Positions 25,725-35,373 of a stretch of DNA of 64,000 nucleotides are shown here, piece after piece. Source of the stretch: an uncultured Porphyromonadaceae bacterium (GTDB lineage: Bacteria; Bacteroidota; Bacteroidia; Bacteroidales; Muribaculaceae); contig CAMWMR010000010.1 in assembly GCA_947175425.1 (NCBI GenBank), positions 1-64,000 of the forward strand, written 5' to 3'. Each line of letters opens with the position of its first letter. Positions within the stretch are counted from its first letter, which is position 1. Under the pieces are notes generated by a model that worked only from the letters and a program-made list of their open reading frames with translations, made no database searches and was not told the DNA's origin. Made by a program: the position numbers and the translations under genes.

Positions 25725-28190
25725 ATGAAAAAACTCAATTTACTTGCCATGCTGTTGTGTGCCGCTCCCGCCGGCATTGCACAGTCTACAATCGACGTCT
25801 GCGATTTCAAGTACAATGTCGATACGGTTTTCCATGCCGTTGTAGGCCCCGGAACAACACAAACATCCCTGCGCCTGCGTGGCGAAACAGCTCCCCTGAA
25901 CGTACATTATCTCAAAATCGACCAAAGCAACCCCCTTGTGACTATCCGCGCTGTCTGTGCCACCGATAAGGTTGCAGGCACTGCCCGCACTTCGACAATG
26001 GCTCAGTCGAACAGCAAGGAAGGAGTGTGCTATTTTGCCGGATGTAACGGCGATTTCTATTCCACAGGAGGTTACTCATCGAACGGCCTGTCGGTTGTTG
26101 GTACTCCCACAACTTCCACTACCGTGGAACGTGAAATTTATAAAACGTCCAATTCCAACTACCAGTTCTCGGTGGACGTGGACGGTGTTGCCCGCGTGAG
26201 CCGCCTGAACTACTATACAGGCACGGCCACAATAGGCGAGAAAGTGACTCTGCTCAAGGGAGTTAATGTAATGTCGCCCTCGAACGGCATAACAATATAC
26301 ACTCCCCGCTACTGGGGCTCGGCAAACCAAATGGACTACGCCGGAAACTGCTGGCAGGTATCGGCCCGCCTTGTGGAGGGCGACAAGTTCTATGCCGGCG
26401 GAAAATTCCGTCTTGAAGTGACCTCCGAACCTGCCGACGACGGCGATATGAAAGTGCCCGACGACGGTTTCGTTATCCATGGCCGCGGCACTTCCAAAAC
26501 CGGCTGCAACACCGGCGCAAAGGACTTTGTCGGCGCTCTCAAGCCCGGCGATATCGTTGAATTTGAAAATATTATCCTCACTGCCGAAGGCGAACGCATC
26601 TATCCCCGCACAATCGTTTCGGGCAACCCCAAAACCGTGGGATTCGGCGAAACCCTTGCCACTGCCGGCGAACGAGGCGATGCTTCCGACCGTCATCCCC
26701 GAACAGGTATCGGCGTGAGTGAAAACGGCGATACTATTATCATGATGGTTGTGGAAGGACGTGGCGAATCGGTGGGCGTGACTACTCCAATGCTCGGCGA
26801 CCTTATGCGCTATGCCGGTGCTTACGAGGCCGTTAACCTCGATGGCGGAGGCTCCTCAACCCTATATACCGAAGCGCTTGGCGTCCGAAACCGATGCTCC
26901 GACGGTACTGAACGAGCCGTAGGCAATGCTGTTTTTGCCGTTATGGAAGCTCCCGAGGACAACGAAGTTGCCGAAATCCGATTTGCCGACCATGCAAAAC
27001 GTGTGCCCGGACTGGGTGAGTACACTCCTGTGGTGTTCGCATATAACAAATACGGCAAACTCATTGATACCGACTATAATGACTTCACCCTCGAAGCTCC
27101 CGAAGGCCTCGGGACAGTGGTTTCCGGCGGACGTGTGCTGCTTGCTTCCGGACAAGGAACTCATGCTCTCAAGGCTGTGACATCCAATGGTTTGTCTGCA
27201 ACCATGCCTGTAACCGTGGGTGAACTCGGCGATGTAAAACTTGTACTGTCGCAGGTCCTTCTCAATCGCACCCGTCAGTTCCGCGTGCTGCTCAGCTCGG
27301 ATGTCAACGGAGCCTCTATGCCCGTGTCTCCCGCAGCCTTCCAATGGACAAGTTCTAATCCCGCCGTGGCCGAAGTAGACGTTGAAGGCGTTGTGAAAGG
27401 TATTGCCGACGGCAGTGCCGTCATAACAGGTGTTTACGGTGATATGGAACTCTCTCTGGACGTCACCGTTGAAATTGCCAAAGGCGAATATGTTCCTCTG
27501 GATCCGAGTGCATCGGCCGAAGGATGGAAGCTGAAAACCACTGCCTGCAAGAGCGAAGGACTGTACATTGCCGATGACGGTGCGTACACTGTAGATTACA
27601 CAATCTCGTCGACCCGCGGCCCGATGATTACTCTAAGCAATACAATAGTTCTCTGGAGCCATCCCGAAGCAATGCGTATAAGCCTGGACAACAGCGAGGC
27701 TGCAATTTCGAGCGCAACTGTTTCCCTGCGTCCGGCCAATGTATCCCGCGCCGTTGTTACAAGTATCAAAGAAATTGGCGAAGGTGTTGTCGAACTCGAT
27801 ATCCCCATGTCGGGAATATGCGATACCGAGGACTTCTCTTCCTGGCCTATTGAGTTTTCGTCCATGTCCTTCTCCCTCAAGGGCAGTACTTCCACTCCCG
27901 GTCGCCTGCGTCTTCCTGCCATAGAGGTCAAGTACGATGAGGCAAGCGTGGGAGGCGTTGAAAGCATTGCCGGCGGTCTTCCTTCCGATTGCCCTGTAAG
28001 CGTTGAGGATCGCACCGTTACAATTGCTTCTCAAGCAAGCCTGATAGAGGTTTACGGAATTGGCGGCGAGCTTGTTGCCCGTGCTGCAGACTGCCGCTCG
28101 GTTACTCTGCCCGACAATGCGCCTGCCGTGTGCATCGTTTCTGCCACTGTCGACGGGCGTACTCATGTGGCCAAAGTGGCTCTGCGATAA
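25725..28190 (+). CDS. Secreted phosphodiester glycosidase (NAGPA) domain protein with Big_2-like domain
   Basis: Signal peptide; HPRTGIGVSENGDTIIMMVVEGR...AVNLDGGGSSTLY; Ig-like FQWTSSNPAVAEVDVEGVVKGIADGSAVITG. Confidence 0.87.
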   Translation: MKKLNLLAMLLCAAPAGIAQSTIDVCDFKYNVDTVFHAVVGPGTTQTSLRLRGETAPLNVHYLKIDQSNPLVTIRAVCATDKVAGTARTSTMAQSNSKEGVCYFAGCNGDFYSTGGYSSNGLSVVGTPTTSTTVEREIYKTSNSNYQFSVDVDGVARVSRLNYYTGTATIGEKVTLLKGVNVMSPSNGITIYTPRYWGSANQMDYAGNCWQVSARLVEGDKFYAGGKFRLEVTSEPADDGDMKVPDDGFVIHGRGTSKTGCNTGAKDFVGALKPGDIVEFENIILTAEGERIYPRTIVSGNPKTVGFGETLATAGERGDASDRHPRTGIGVSENGDTIIMMVVEGRGESVGVTTPMLGDLMRYAGAYEAVNLDGGGSSTLYTEALGVRNRCSDGTERAVGNAVFAVMEAPEDNEVAEIRFADHAKRVPGLGEYTPVVFAYNKYGKLIDTDYNDFTLEAPEGLGTVVSGGRVLLASGQGTHALKAVTSNGLSATMPVTVGELGDVKLVLSQVLLNRTRQFRVLLSSDVNGASMPVSPAAFQWTSSNPAVAEVDVEGVVKGIADGSAVITGVYGDMELSLDVTVEIAKGEYVPLDPSASAEGWKLKTTACKSEGLYIADDGAYTVDYTISSTRGPMITLSNTIVLWSHPEAMRISLDNSEAAISSATVSLRPANVSRAVVTSIKEIGEGVVELDIPMSGICDTEDFSSWPIEFSSMSFSLKGSTSTPGRLRLPAIEVKYDEASVGGVESIAGGLPSDCPVSVEDRTVTIASQASLIEVYGIGGELVARAADCRSVTLPDNAPAVCIVSATVDGRTHVAKVALR

Positions 28191-28246
28191 CTCATATTTG
28201 GCAAAAAATTGCTATCTTTGCCGCGTTATAGCAAAACGAAACAGCG

Positions 28247-29266
28247 ATGATAGAAAAAATACAAGCACTGCGCGCTGAAATTGAGGCTCTTACGGCTGCA
28301 AATGCCGAAGAACTCGAGGCACTGCGTATAAAATACCTGAGCAAGAAAGGCGAGATAAGCTCGCTGATGAACGACTTCCGCAGCGTTCCCGCCGAGCAGA
28401 AACGCGAACTCGGTCAGGCGCTAAACGAGTTGAAAAACTTTGCAACCGAGCGCATTAACACCCTCCGCGAGGAAATCGAAGCGGGTAAGGACGCCGCCGG
28501 TATGCTCGACCTCACCCGCGACGCTTCGCCCGTTAAACTGGGTACACGTCACCCGCTTTCGCTTGTCCGCGAGCAGATTATCGACATTTTCCGCCGTCTC
28601 GGCTTCACCATTGCCGAAGGCCCGGAAATTGAAGACGACTGGCATGTGTTCGAGGCGCTCAACTTCGCCGCCGACCACCCCGCCCGCGACATGCAGGACA
28701 CTTTCTTCATCGGCCGCAATCCCGATGTGCTTCTGCGCACCCACACCTCCAGCGTGCAAACCCGCGTGATGACCAAGCAGGAACCCCCTATCCGTATCAT
28801 CTGCCCCGGTCGTGTGTACCGCAACGAGGCTATCAGTGCCCGCGCTCACTGCTTCTTCCACCAGCTTGAGGCTCTCTACATCGACCGCGATGTCACTTTC
28901 GCCGACCTGCGTCAGACTTTGCTCTACTTCGCCCGCGAAATGTTTGGTCCCGACACCGACATTCGTCTACGTCCCAGCTACTTCCCCTTCACCGAACCCT
29001 CGGCCGAAATGGACATCAGCTGCGACCTCTGCGGCGGCAAGGGCTGCTCCTTCTGCAAGGGTACCGGCTGGGTGGAAATCCTCGGCTGCGGCATGGTGGA
29101 TCCCAACGTGCTCGAGGCCTGCGGTATCGATTCCAAAAAGTACAGCGGTTTCGCCCTCGGCATGGGTATCGAGCGCATTACCAACCTCAAGTACCGCGTG
29201 AAGGACCTGCGCCTGTTCTCGGAGAACGATGTCCGCTTCCTGGACGAGTTCACCGCCGCCCACTGA
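28247..29266 (+). CDS. pheS: Phenylalanyl-tRNA synthetase alpha subunit
   Basis: Class II motifs; HPLSLVREQIIDIFRRLGFTIAEGPEIEDDWHVFEALN. Confidence 0.98.
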   Translation: MIEKIQALRAEIEALTAANAEELEALRIKYLSKKGEISSLMNDFRSVPAEQKRELGQALNELKNFATERINTLREEIEAGKDAAGMLDLTRDASPVKLGTRHPLSLVREQIIDIFRRLGFTIAEGPEIEDDWHVFEALNFAADHPARDMQDTFFIGRNPDVLLRTHTSSVQTRVMTKQEPPIRIICPGRVYRNEAISARAHCFFHQLEALYIDRDVTFADLRQTLLYFAREMFGPDTDIRLRPSYFPFTEPSAEMDISCDLCGGKGCSFCKGTGWVEILGCGMVDPNVLEACGIDSKKYSGFALGMGIERITNLKYRVKDLRLFSENDVRFLDEFTAAH

Positions 29267-29276
29267 TACACCGCCG

Positions 29277-29954
29277 ATGACACGAAAGGCTCTTTACGAG
29301 GAGACGCTCAGGCGTTTCGGCGAGAATATGCCCTCGCCGCAAACCGAGCTTGTGTACAGTAATCCGTACCAGCTCCTTGTGGCCGTCATCCTCTCGGCCC
29401 AGTGTACCGACAAGCGCGTAAACACAATTACTCCCGCGCTGTTCAGCGCTTTTCCAACGCCCTCGGATTTGGCCGCTGCCACCGAAGAACGCGTGTTCGA
29501 ACTTATTCGCTCCTGCTCATACCCCAACAACAAGACTCGCTCGTTGTTGGGGATGGCAAGGAAGCTGTGCGAGGAGTTCGACGGCAATGTACCCGACAAT
29601 ATGGACGAGCTGCTAAGCCTCCCCGGCGTAGGCCGCAAGACGGCCAACGTTATACTTTCGGTGATTTTCGGGCAGGCGGCAATGGCTGTGGATACGCACG
29701 TTTTCCGTGTGGCCGAGCGCATAGGCCTTACCCGTGCAAGCCGCACGCCGGCTGCTACCGAAAAAACTCTTGTGGCAAATATTCCCGAGGAACTGCTCGG
29801 CAAAGCCCACCACTGGCTTATTCTGCACGGACGCTATGTGTGCAAGGCGCGCAAACCGGGCTGCGGCGAGTGCTTCCTTGCCGATATTTGCCGTTATAAT
29901 GGCCGCCTTAAAGCCCGCGAGGCGCGTGCAGCGGAGAAAGGAGATAAACAATGA
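29277..29954 (+). CDS. nth: Endonuclease III
   Basis: LLSLPGVGRKTANVILSVIFGQAAMAVDTHVFRVAERIG; C-terminal 4Fe-4S CKARKPGCGECFLADIC. Confidence 0.96.
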   Translation: MTRKALYEETLRRFGENMPSPQTELVYSNPYQLLVAVILSAQCTDKRVNTITPALFSAFPTPSDLAAATEERVFELIRSCSYPNNKTRSLLGMARKLCEEFDGNVPDNMDELLSLPGVGRKTANVILSVIFGQAAMAVDTHVFRVAERIGLTRASRTPAATEKTLVANIPEELLGKAHHWLILHGRYVCKARKPGCGECFLADICRYNGRLKAREARAAEKGDKQ

Positions 29955-30598
29955 ACGAGGATTTGCTTTTTATTCTCATTATAGAAATGCTTGGTACTGT
30001 GGCCTTTGCCATTAGCGGCATACGATTGGCCGCCGCCAAGAATTTCGACTGGTTCGGCGCCTACGTCGTTGGCCTCGTAACTGCCATTGGAGGCGGTACC
30101 GTCCGCGACTTGCTGTTAGGAATACCCGTGTTCTGGATGCAGACGTGGATGTATCTGGGTGTCACTTTCGTATCCCTTGTAACGGTAATTATTTTCCGCC
30201 GTGCCCTTGTGGGCGGCATGCGCACACTGTTTATTTTCGATGCCATAGGCCTGGCGCTCTTCGTTGTGGTGGGCATTGAAAAGAGTCTTGTGGCCGGCTA
30301 TCCCATGTGGGTTGCCATTGCCATGGGTATTATAACAGGCTCGTTCGGCGGTATTACGCGTGATATTCTGCTCAACGAGGAGCCTCTTTTCTTCCGCAAG
30401 GACATCTATGCCACGGCCTGCCTTGCCGGCGGCCTGGTGTACTGGCTGGTATCGCTGCTGAGCTTTACAACGCCCATTGCGGCGCAAATAAGCTGCGGCC
30501 TTACCGTGATTGGCCTGCGAATTGCCGCGGTGCACTACAACTGGTCGCTGCCAATTCTGCAGATTTCTCCCGAAGATTTACCTCACGATGACAAATAA
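29951..30598 (+). CDS. TRIC/YicG (UPF0126) family membrane protein
   Basis: Two repeats with GGGTVRDLLLG and GGITRDILLNEEPLFF. Confidence 0.92.
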   Translation: MNEDLLFILIIEMLGTVAFAISGIRLAAAKNFDWFGAYVVGLVTAIGGGTVRDLLLGIPVFWMQTWMYLGVTFVSLVTVIIFRRALVGGMRTLFIFDAIGLALFVVVGIEKSLVAGYPMWVAIAMGIITGSFGGITRDILLNEEPLFFRKDIYATACLAGGLVYWLVSLLSFTTPIAAQISCGLTVIGLRIAAVHYNWSLPILQISPEDLPHDDK

Positions 30599-31058
30599 GA
30601 AACTTCAAAGCCTGCACGAGCGTCGTCGTCACCTGCACCCCGACAAGGTGCAAAAGCTTGTGCAATTCATAAAATACTGCCTTGTGGGCGTGCTCAACAC
30701 CCTCATTACTTTCGGGGTGATTTATCTTTGTAAATCGCTGCTGGAAATGAATTTGTATGTTAGCAATGCCCTGGGCTACATTTGCGGCGTGATAAACTCC
30801 TTTTTGTGCAACAAACAGTGGGTTTTCCACTCCAAAGGCAGCTACAGGCGCGAGGCCGTGAAGTTCCTCGTCGGCTTCGGCGTTTGCTATGCGCTGCAGT
30901 TCGCTGTTGTGTGGATGCTCACGCAGTCGCAGTTCGGAAGTCTGGAATTTTTGATTTTCGGAATAGTGCTGTCGGGCTACGGCATAGCCACGGTGCTTGG
31001 AAATGTGGTTTATACGCTTGCTAACTTTGTGTATAACCGCACGATAGCTTTTAAATAG
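30588..31058 (+). CDS. GtrA family membrane protein
   Basis: FIKYCLVGVLNTLITFGVIYL...SNALGYICGVINSFLCNKQWVF. Confidence 0.9.
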   Translation: MTNKKLQSLHERRRHLHPDKVQKLVQFIKYCLVGVLNTLITFGVIYLCKSLLEMNLYVSNALGYICGVINSFLCNKQWVFHSKGSYRREAVKFLVGFGVCYALQFAVVWMLTQSQFGSLEFLIFGIVLSGYGIATVLGNVVYTLANFVYNRTIAFK

Positions 31059-31074
31059 ACAATTGCAAAAAAAT

Positions 31075-31115
31075 AAAGGGACCGGCGCATGTGAATTTGC
31101 GCCGGTCCCTTTGTT
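31075..31115. terminator. Intrinsic terminator between convergent genes
   Basis: Perfect 15-bp stem aaagggaccggcgca / tgcgccggtcccttt. Confidence 0.85.
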
Positions 31116-31121
31116 ATTGAA

Positions 31122-31517
31122 TTATTCTTCGTCTTTTTCGAGGTCTACGAAAGCACGCCATGTGGTGCCGAGCACCATTTTGATGCAGTTTTCCACAATG
31201 TACTCCTTGGAAACTTCTTCATCGAGGAGGAAGGAGCATTCCATGCGTACGTTACCGTCGCGTACCACAGCTGTGGGCAGGTTGCGGCGGCAGTTGTGGC
31301 GGTTGGCAAGGAAATAGGGGTCGGTTTTGGGTTCGTATCCGGGAGCGCCGGCGGCATAGCTGAGGCGGTTGTTCTTGACAATTACAAAGATAACGACGTC
31401 GTGGCCGAAATCTTCGTCGGCAGTCTGCACAATCACCATGTCGCCGTCTTCGTCGATACGGGTGGAGATGTGGAGTTCGTCAAGATATTCGCGGATAAGG
31501 TTTTTGTCTACTGTCAT
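31122..31517 (-). CDS. YbjN-like domain protein (paralogue 1)
   Basis: Small acidic protein; DEDGDMVIVQTADEDFGHDVVIFVIV...FLANRHNCRRNLPTAVVRDGNV. Confidence 0.65.
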   Translation of the reverse strand: MTVDKNLIREYLDELHISTRIDEDGDMVIVQTADEDFGHDVVIFVIVKNNRLSYAAGAPGYEPKTDPYFLANRHNCRRNLPTAVVRDGNVRMECSFLLDEEVSKEYIVENCIKMVLGTTWRAFVDLEKDEE

Positions 31518-31548
31518 AATAATGAGAGTTTAATAGGTTGATAAAAAT

Positions 31549-31932
31549 TCAGTTAAAAAATTTTACGGCGCAATTCCAAATACTCGAGATTATGGGGCGC
31601 AGGCAATCGTCGCTCAGATAATCGTCGCTCACATCCTCGGTAATGGTGAAAGCGTAGGTAAGAAAGAGTTCGCCGTCGCGGACAATGGCGGTAGGGTAGT
31701 TGCAATTGCCGTTTATATGGTTGGCAAAGCGGTAGATGTCCTCCTTGGGAGTGTAGTCCACGGGCTTGGCCAAAATCATAAGTTGCGGATCCTTGGTAAC
31801 GATGAATACGTTTATGTCGTGCCCGAAATTATCATCGGCTCGCAACACAAAACACAGGTCTCCCTCGGCGTCGAGGCGGGTAGCTATGCCGAGGCGGTCG
31901 AGACAATCACGAGTTCGTTGTTTGGACAGCAT
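31549..31932 (-). CDS. YbjN-like domain protein (paralogue 2)
   Basis: DAEGDLCFVLRADDNFGHDINVFIVT...RFANHINGNCNYPTAIVRDGELF. Confidence 0.65.
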   Translation of the reverse strand: MLSKQRTRDCLDRLGIATRLDAEGDLCFVLRADDNFGHDINVFIVTKDPQLMILAKPVDYTPKEDIYRFANHINGNCNYPTAIVRDGELFLTYAFTITEDVSDDYLSDDCLRPIISSIWNCAVKFFN

Positions 31933-31933
31933 T

Positions 31934-32353
31934 TCAGTTGTTTTGTTTGAAATATTCTTCGTCGGAACGTTCAAAATTCATAAAAGCTTCAAAAGTCAGG
32001 AAAATGCCCGGAGCAAACACATTTTCAAGCATGAAAATGGGCGACACCTCCTGTGTGAACAGCAATGCGCGGGTAAACACCACTTTGCCATCATCGGTAA
32101 TGTGGCACGAGGGTGATACCGAACGGCAATTATGCCTGTTTGCCATTTCAATCAGATTGCCTGACGGATTGTAACCCAAGGCTTCCGAGTGAAATACCAG
32201 CAGGGCGTCGTCAATAATGCTTATGAAAACGGCAACGCGATAGGGAAAGTACTTTTCGTCGAAGATAGCCACACACAACGTGCCGTCCTCCTCTTGCGAG
32301 TAATTCAACCCTTGTATTTCAAGCATTTCCTTGGCGATATCGTAGTTTATCAT
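31934..32353 (-). CDS. YbjN-like domain protein (paralogue 3)
   Basis: EEDGTLCVAIFDEKYFPYRVAVFISI...EMANRHNCRSVSPSCHITDDGKVV; start set at MINYD. Confidence 0.62.
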   Translation of the reverse strand: MINYDIAKEMLEIQGLNYSQEEDGTLCVAIFDEKYFPYRVAVFISIIDDALLVFHSEALGYNPSGNLIEMANRHNCRSVSPSCHITDDGKVVFTRALLFTQEVSPIFMLENVFAPGIFLTFEAFMNFERSDEEYFKQNN

Positions 32354-32601
32354 CTTGTTGCTGTTTAGTGTATAAAGGCATTTTGCAGTGCCCCTGCATG
32401 GTATATACGGCAAAAAACATATTTTTCCCCACAAATATACGAATAAGTTACCCGCCCCACCAAATTTATTTCCCCACCTCTACGAACTCTTTCAACCCTG
32501 AAAGCAATTCCGCCTTGTCGCGATTCCAGCTCAAATGCCTGTCATTTGAAAATTTATTTGTAACTTTGTCTCATAAGTAATGTATATTGGCTTGTGACTG
32601 A

Positions 32602-33549
32602 ATGATGATTCAAATTACGACTAAAACTAAGGCAAAGCCTTTTTTGAAGTGGGCAGGAGGCAAAACCCAGTTGCTCCCTGTCATTGATTCGTTCTTGCCG
32701 GATACATTCAGGGCGCAGCAGGACGTGACCTATATAGAGCCTTTTGCCGGAGGCGGCGCAATGCTGTTTTATATGCTGCAAAAGTATCCCAATATACAAC
32801 GAGCTGTAATTAACGACATTAACCCGCATCTTATAAACTCATATCGCGTAATACGTAATGAACCGCATTTACTGATAAAAGCGTTGAAGGAATTGCAAAC
32901 ATCTTTCAAGGCCTTGGGTGACTATGATTTGCAAAAAGAACTATACCTCGATATAAGAAACCGCTTTAACGGGCAACAGGTAAACGATGTAGAGGAGGCG
33001 GCTTATATGATTTTCCTAAACCGCACATGTTTCAACGGCCTTTATAGAGAAAATTCCAAAGGAGGATTCAATGTGCCTTTCGGACGTTACTCCAATCCTA
33101 CCATTTGCGATGAGGAACTTATTCTTGCCGATAGTGAGCTGTTGCAGAAGGTGGATATATTGAACGGCGATTTTTCACAGACATCCGCTCATATCCGGGG
33201 ATATACCTTTTTTTACTTCGATCCTCCATACAGGCCTTTGGATGCAACATCAAGTTTCAATTCCTATGTAAAGGAATCGTTTGACGATAACGAGCAGATA
33301 AGACTAAAAGATTTTTTTGCGGAAATTACAGCAGCCGGCTGTCATGCCATGCTCAGCAATTCCGATTGCAAGGGACGCAATGCCGACGATGATTTTCTGG
33401 ACAACCTATACCGGGATTTTTTCATAGAAAGAGTGTATGCTAAACGTTGCATCAATGCAAATGCATCCAAACGAGGTTCTCTCACCGAGCTGTTGATCCG
33501 AAACTACGAAAATTATCAGGCGTATTCTGCAAATCTTTTTAATATTTGA
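32602..33549 (+). CDS. DNA adenine methylase, Dam/DpnM type (GATC, predicted)
   Basis: FLKWAGGKTQLLPVI, EPFAGGGAMLF, FFYFDPPYRPL, MLSNSD. Confidence 0.94.
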   Translation: MMIQITTKTKAKPFLKWAGGKTQLLPVIDSFLPDTFRAQQDVTYIEPFAGGGAMLFYMLQKYPNIQRAVINDINPHLINSYRVIRNEPHLLIKALKELQTSFKALGDYDLQKELYLDIRNRFNGQQVNDVEEAAYMIFLNRTCFNGLYRENSKGGFNVPFGRYSNPTICDEELILADSELLQKVDILNGDFSQTSAHIRGYTFFYFDPPYRPLDATSSFNSYVKESFDDNEQIRLKDFFAEITAAGCHAMLSNSDCKGRNADDDFLDNLYRDFFIERVYAKRCINANASKRGSLTELLIRNYENYQAYSANLFNI

Positions 33550-33551
33550 CT

Positions 33552-34388
33552 ATGGCCTGCCGTTTTACCGATTTTATGAAACAACTCAAGGAAACTCACT
33601 TTTCTCTCAAGGACTATGTGGATTTTCCCAAGGTTGCAGCCAATGTAGAGGCTATATCCATAAAGCTCAATCAACTCAACTATTTGATTGGACAAGAAGA
33701 TATGGCTGCGGCTGTAAAGCGTTTGTGGGACGAAAATCCCAAGGTATTTTCGGTTTTGGATGTGCTTATAGCTGTACGGCCAAAGGACAGGAAGAAAGCC
33801 ATAGATATACACGGCAATATTCATTTGCTTAGCGACTACTTCGATTCTCCCGATCATGTAACAGAGTTTATAGAAGAAACAGGACTTGGTAATGTGTTTA
33901 GAAATAAGCAAATAAAGAATCTTGTAGATTATGTTTTCGGTGTTGAGGTCGGCCTTGATTCCAATGCTCGAAAGAACAGGGGTGGACACATTATGGAAGA
34001 CCTTGTGGCAAAAATATTTACACTAAACGGTATTCCGTTCCGACGAGAGGTGTATTATACCGAGTTTCCCGATATTGTGAAAGCTTTGGGTGCTGATAAC
34101 AAACGCTTTGATTTCGTTATCCGTACAAAAGAGACGATTTTCCTTATAGAAGCCAATTTCTATAGCAGTGGCGGCTCCAAGCTAAACGAAGTAGCCCGTT
34201 CATATTCGGAGCTTGCGCCAAAAATAAATGCGGTCCCCGGTTTTGAGTTTGTGTGGATAACCGACGGAATAGGTTGGGAGTCGGCCCGCAATAAACTTGA
34301 AGAAGCATTTGTACATATTCCCAAAGTGTATAATCTTACGAATATCACGGAATTTATCGATTTGCTAAAACACTTGTCGGTTCAATGA
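33552..34388 (+). CDS. DpnII-type restriction endonuclease
   Basis: DpnII-like N-terminus and core RKNRGGHIMEDLVAKIF...KRFDFVIRTKETIFLIEANFYSSGGSKLNEVARSY; between two methylases. Confidence 0.9.
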   Translation: MACRFTDFMKQLKETHFSLKDYVDFPKVAANVEAISIKLNQLNYLIGQEDMAAAVKRLWDENPKVFSVLDVLIAVRPKDRKKAIDIHGNIHLLSDYFDSPDHVTEFIEETGLGNVFRNKQIKNLVDYVFGVEVGLDSNARKNRGGHIMEDLVAKIFTLNGIPFRREVYYTEFPDIVKALGADNKRFDFVIRTKETIFLIEANFYSSGGSKLNEVARSYSELAPKINAVPGFEFVWITDGIGWESARNKLEEAFVHIPKVYNLTNITEFIDLLKHLSVQ

Positions 34389-35269
34389 TAATACCATACT
34401 TTAAATCGAACAGCAGGGATTTTGCCATTGTCAACGGTGATTGCTTTGACGTGTTGCCGCAGTTCGATTTTAAGTTTGATATGATTTTTGCCGATCCTCC
34501 GTATTTTCTGTCTAACGGAGGTATCAGTTGTCATTCCGGGCAAGTAGTGTGCGTGGATAAAGGCGATTGGGACAAAGGCGGCTCTCCGGAGTTTATAGAA
34601 GAGTTTAACCGCAAATGGCTGCGGCTGTGCCGGGATAAACTTAAGGATAACGGAACTATCTGGATTTCAGGGACTCATCATAATATTTTTTCAATAGCGA
34701 ATGTCCTTACGGAACTCGGATATAAGATTCTTAATGTAATTACTTGGGCAAAAACAAATCCGCCGCCAAATATTTCTTGTCGTTTTTTCACCCACTCGAC
34801 CGAGTTCATTATTTGGGCGCGTAAATATGCGAAAGTGCCTCACAAGTATAATTACGAGCTGATGAAGGCTATTAACGACGGCAAGCAGATGACCGATGTT
34901 TGGCGACTGCCCGCAATTGGCCGTTGGGAGAAATCGTGTGGCAAACACCCGACGCAGAAGCCCTTAGCCTTGCTTACCCGCATTATTCTTGCGAGTACCG
35001 ATGCGCATGACTGGATTCTTGATCCTTTTGCGGGATCTTCAACTACCGGAATTGCCGCAAATTTATGTGGCAGGCGTTTTATAGGAATCGAAAAGGAAGA
35101 AGAATTTTCGTTGCTTGGCCGACTGCGCAGGGAAGAAATTGACTGTCCTGATGTGAGGCATGGTTACATTAACAGACTAAGCGACTTGAAATATGTATCG
35201 TTCATGTCCGGCATTACAGAGCCGGAGGTGGTTTACGGTAATGATTTGGAAAATATTTTCGGAGAGTGA
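34385..35269 (+). CDS. Second DNA adenine methylase, DpnA-like
   Basis: MIFADPPYFLSNGGISCHSGQ...DKGDWD; GKHPTQKPLALLTRIILAST...DPFAGSSTTGIAA. Confidence 0.93.
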   Translation: MIIPYFKSNSRDFAIVNGDCFDVLPQFDFKFDMIFADPPYFLSNGGISCHSGQVVCVDKGDWDKGGSPEFIEEFNRKWLRLCRDKLKDNGTIWISGTHHNIFSIANVLTELGYKILNVITWAKTNPPPNISCRFFTHSTEFIIWARKYAKVPHKYNYELMKAINDGKQMTDVWRLPAIGRWEKSCGKHPTQKPLALLTRIILASTDAHDWILDPFAGSSTTGIAANLCGRRFIGIEKEEEFSLLGRLRREEIDCPDVRHGYINRLSDLKYVSFMSGITEPEVVYGNDLENIFGE

Positions 35270-35341
35270 ATTTGGGAGTGCTCCCGATGAAAGTTCTAAC
35301 GCACTAAGTGTTAAAGATTTGGTGGGGTTGTGACTTTTTTG

Positions 35342-35350
35342 TAACTTTGC
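35342..35350 (+). promoter_or_regulatory. Bacteroidetes -7 box (TAACTTTGC)
   Basis: TTG at 35319-35321 with 20-bp spacing; upstream of the M28 peptidase gene. Confidence 0.5.
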
Positions 35351-35373
35351 GCGGTTTTTTACAGGAACAAGTT

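Noticed and set aside
32602-35269. GATC depletion around the DpnII cassette as a restriction-avoidance signal
   Set aside because: GATC sites are visible at several places in the window and I could not count them reliably against expectation.
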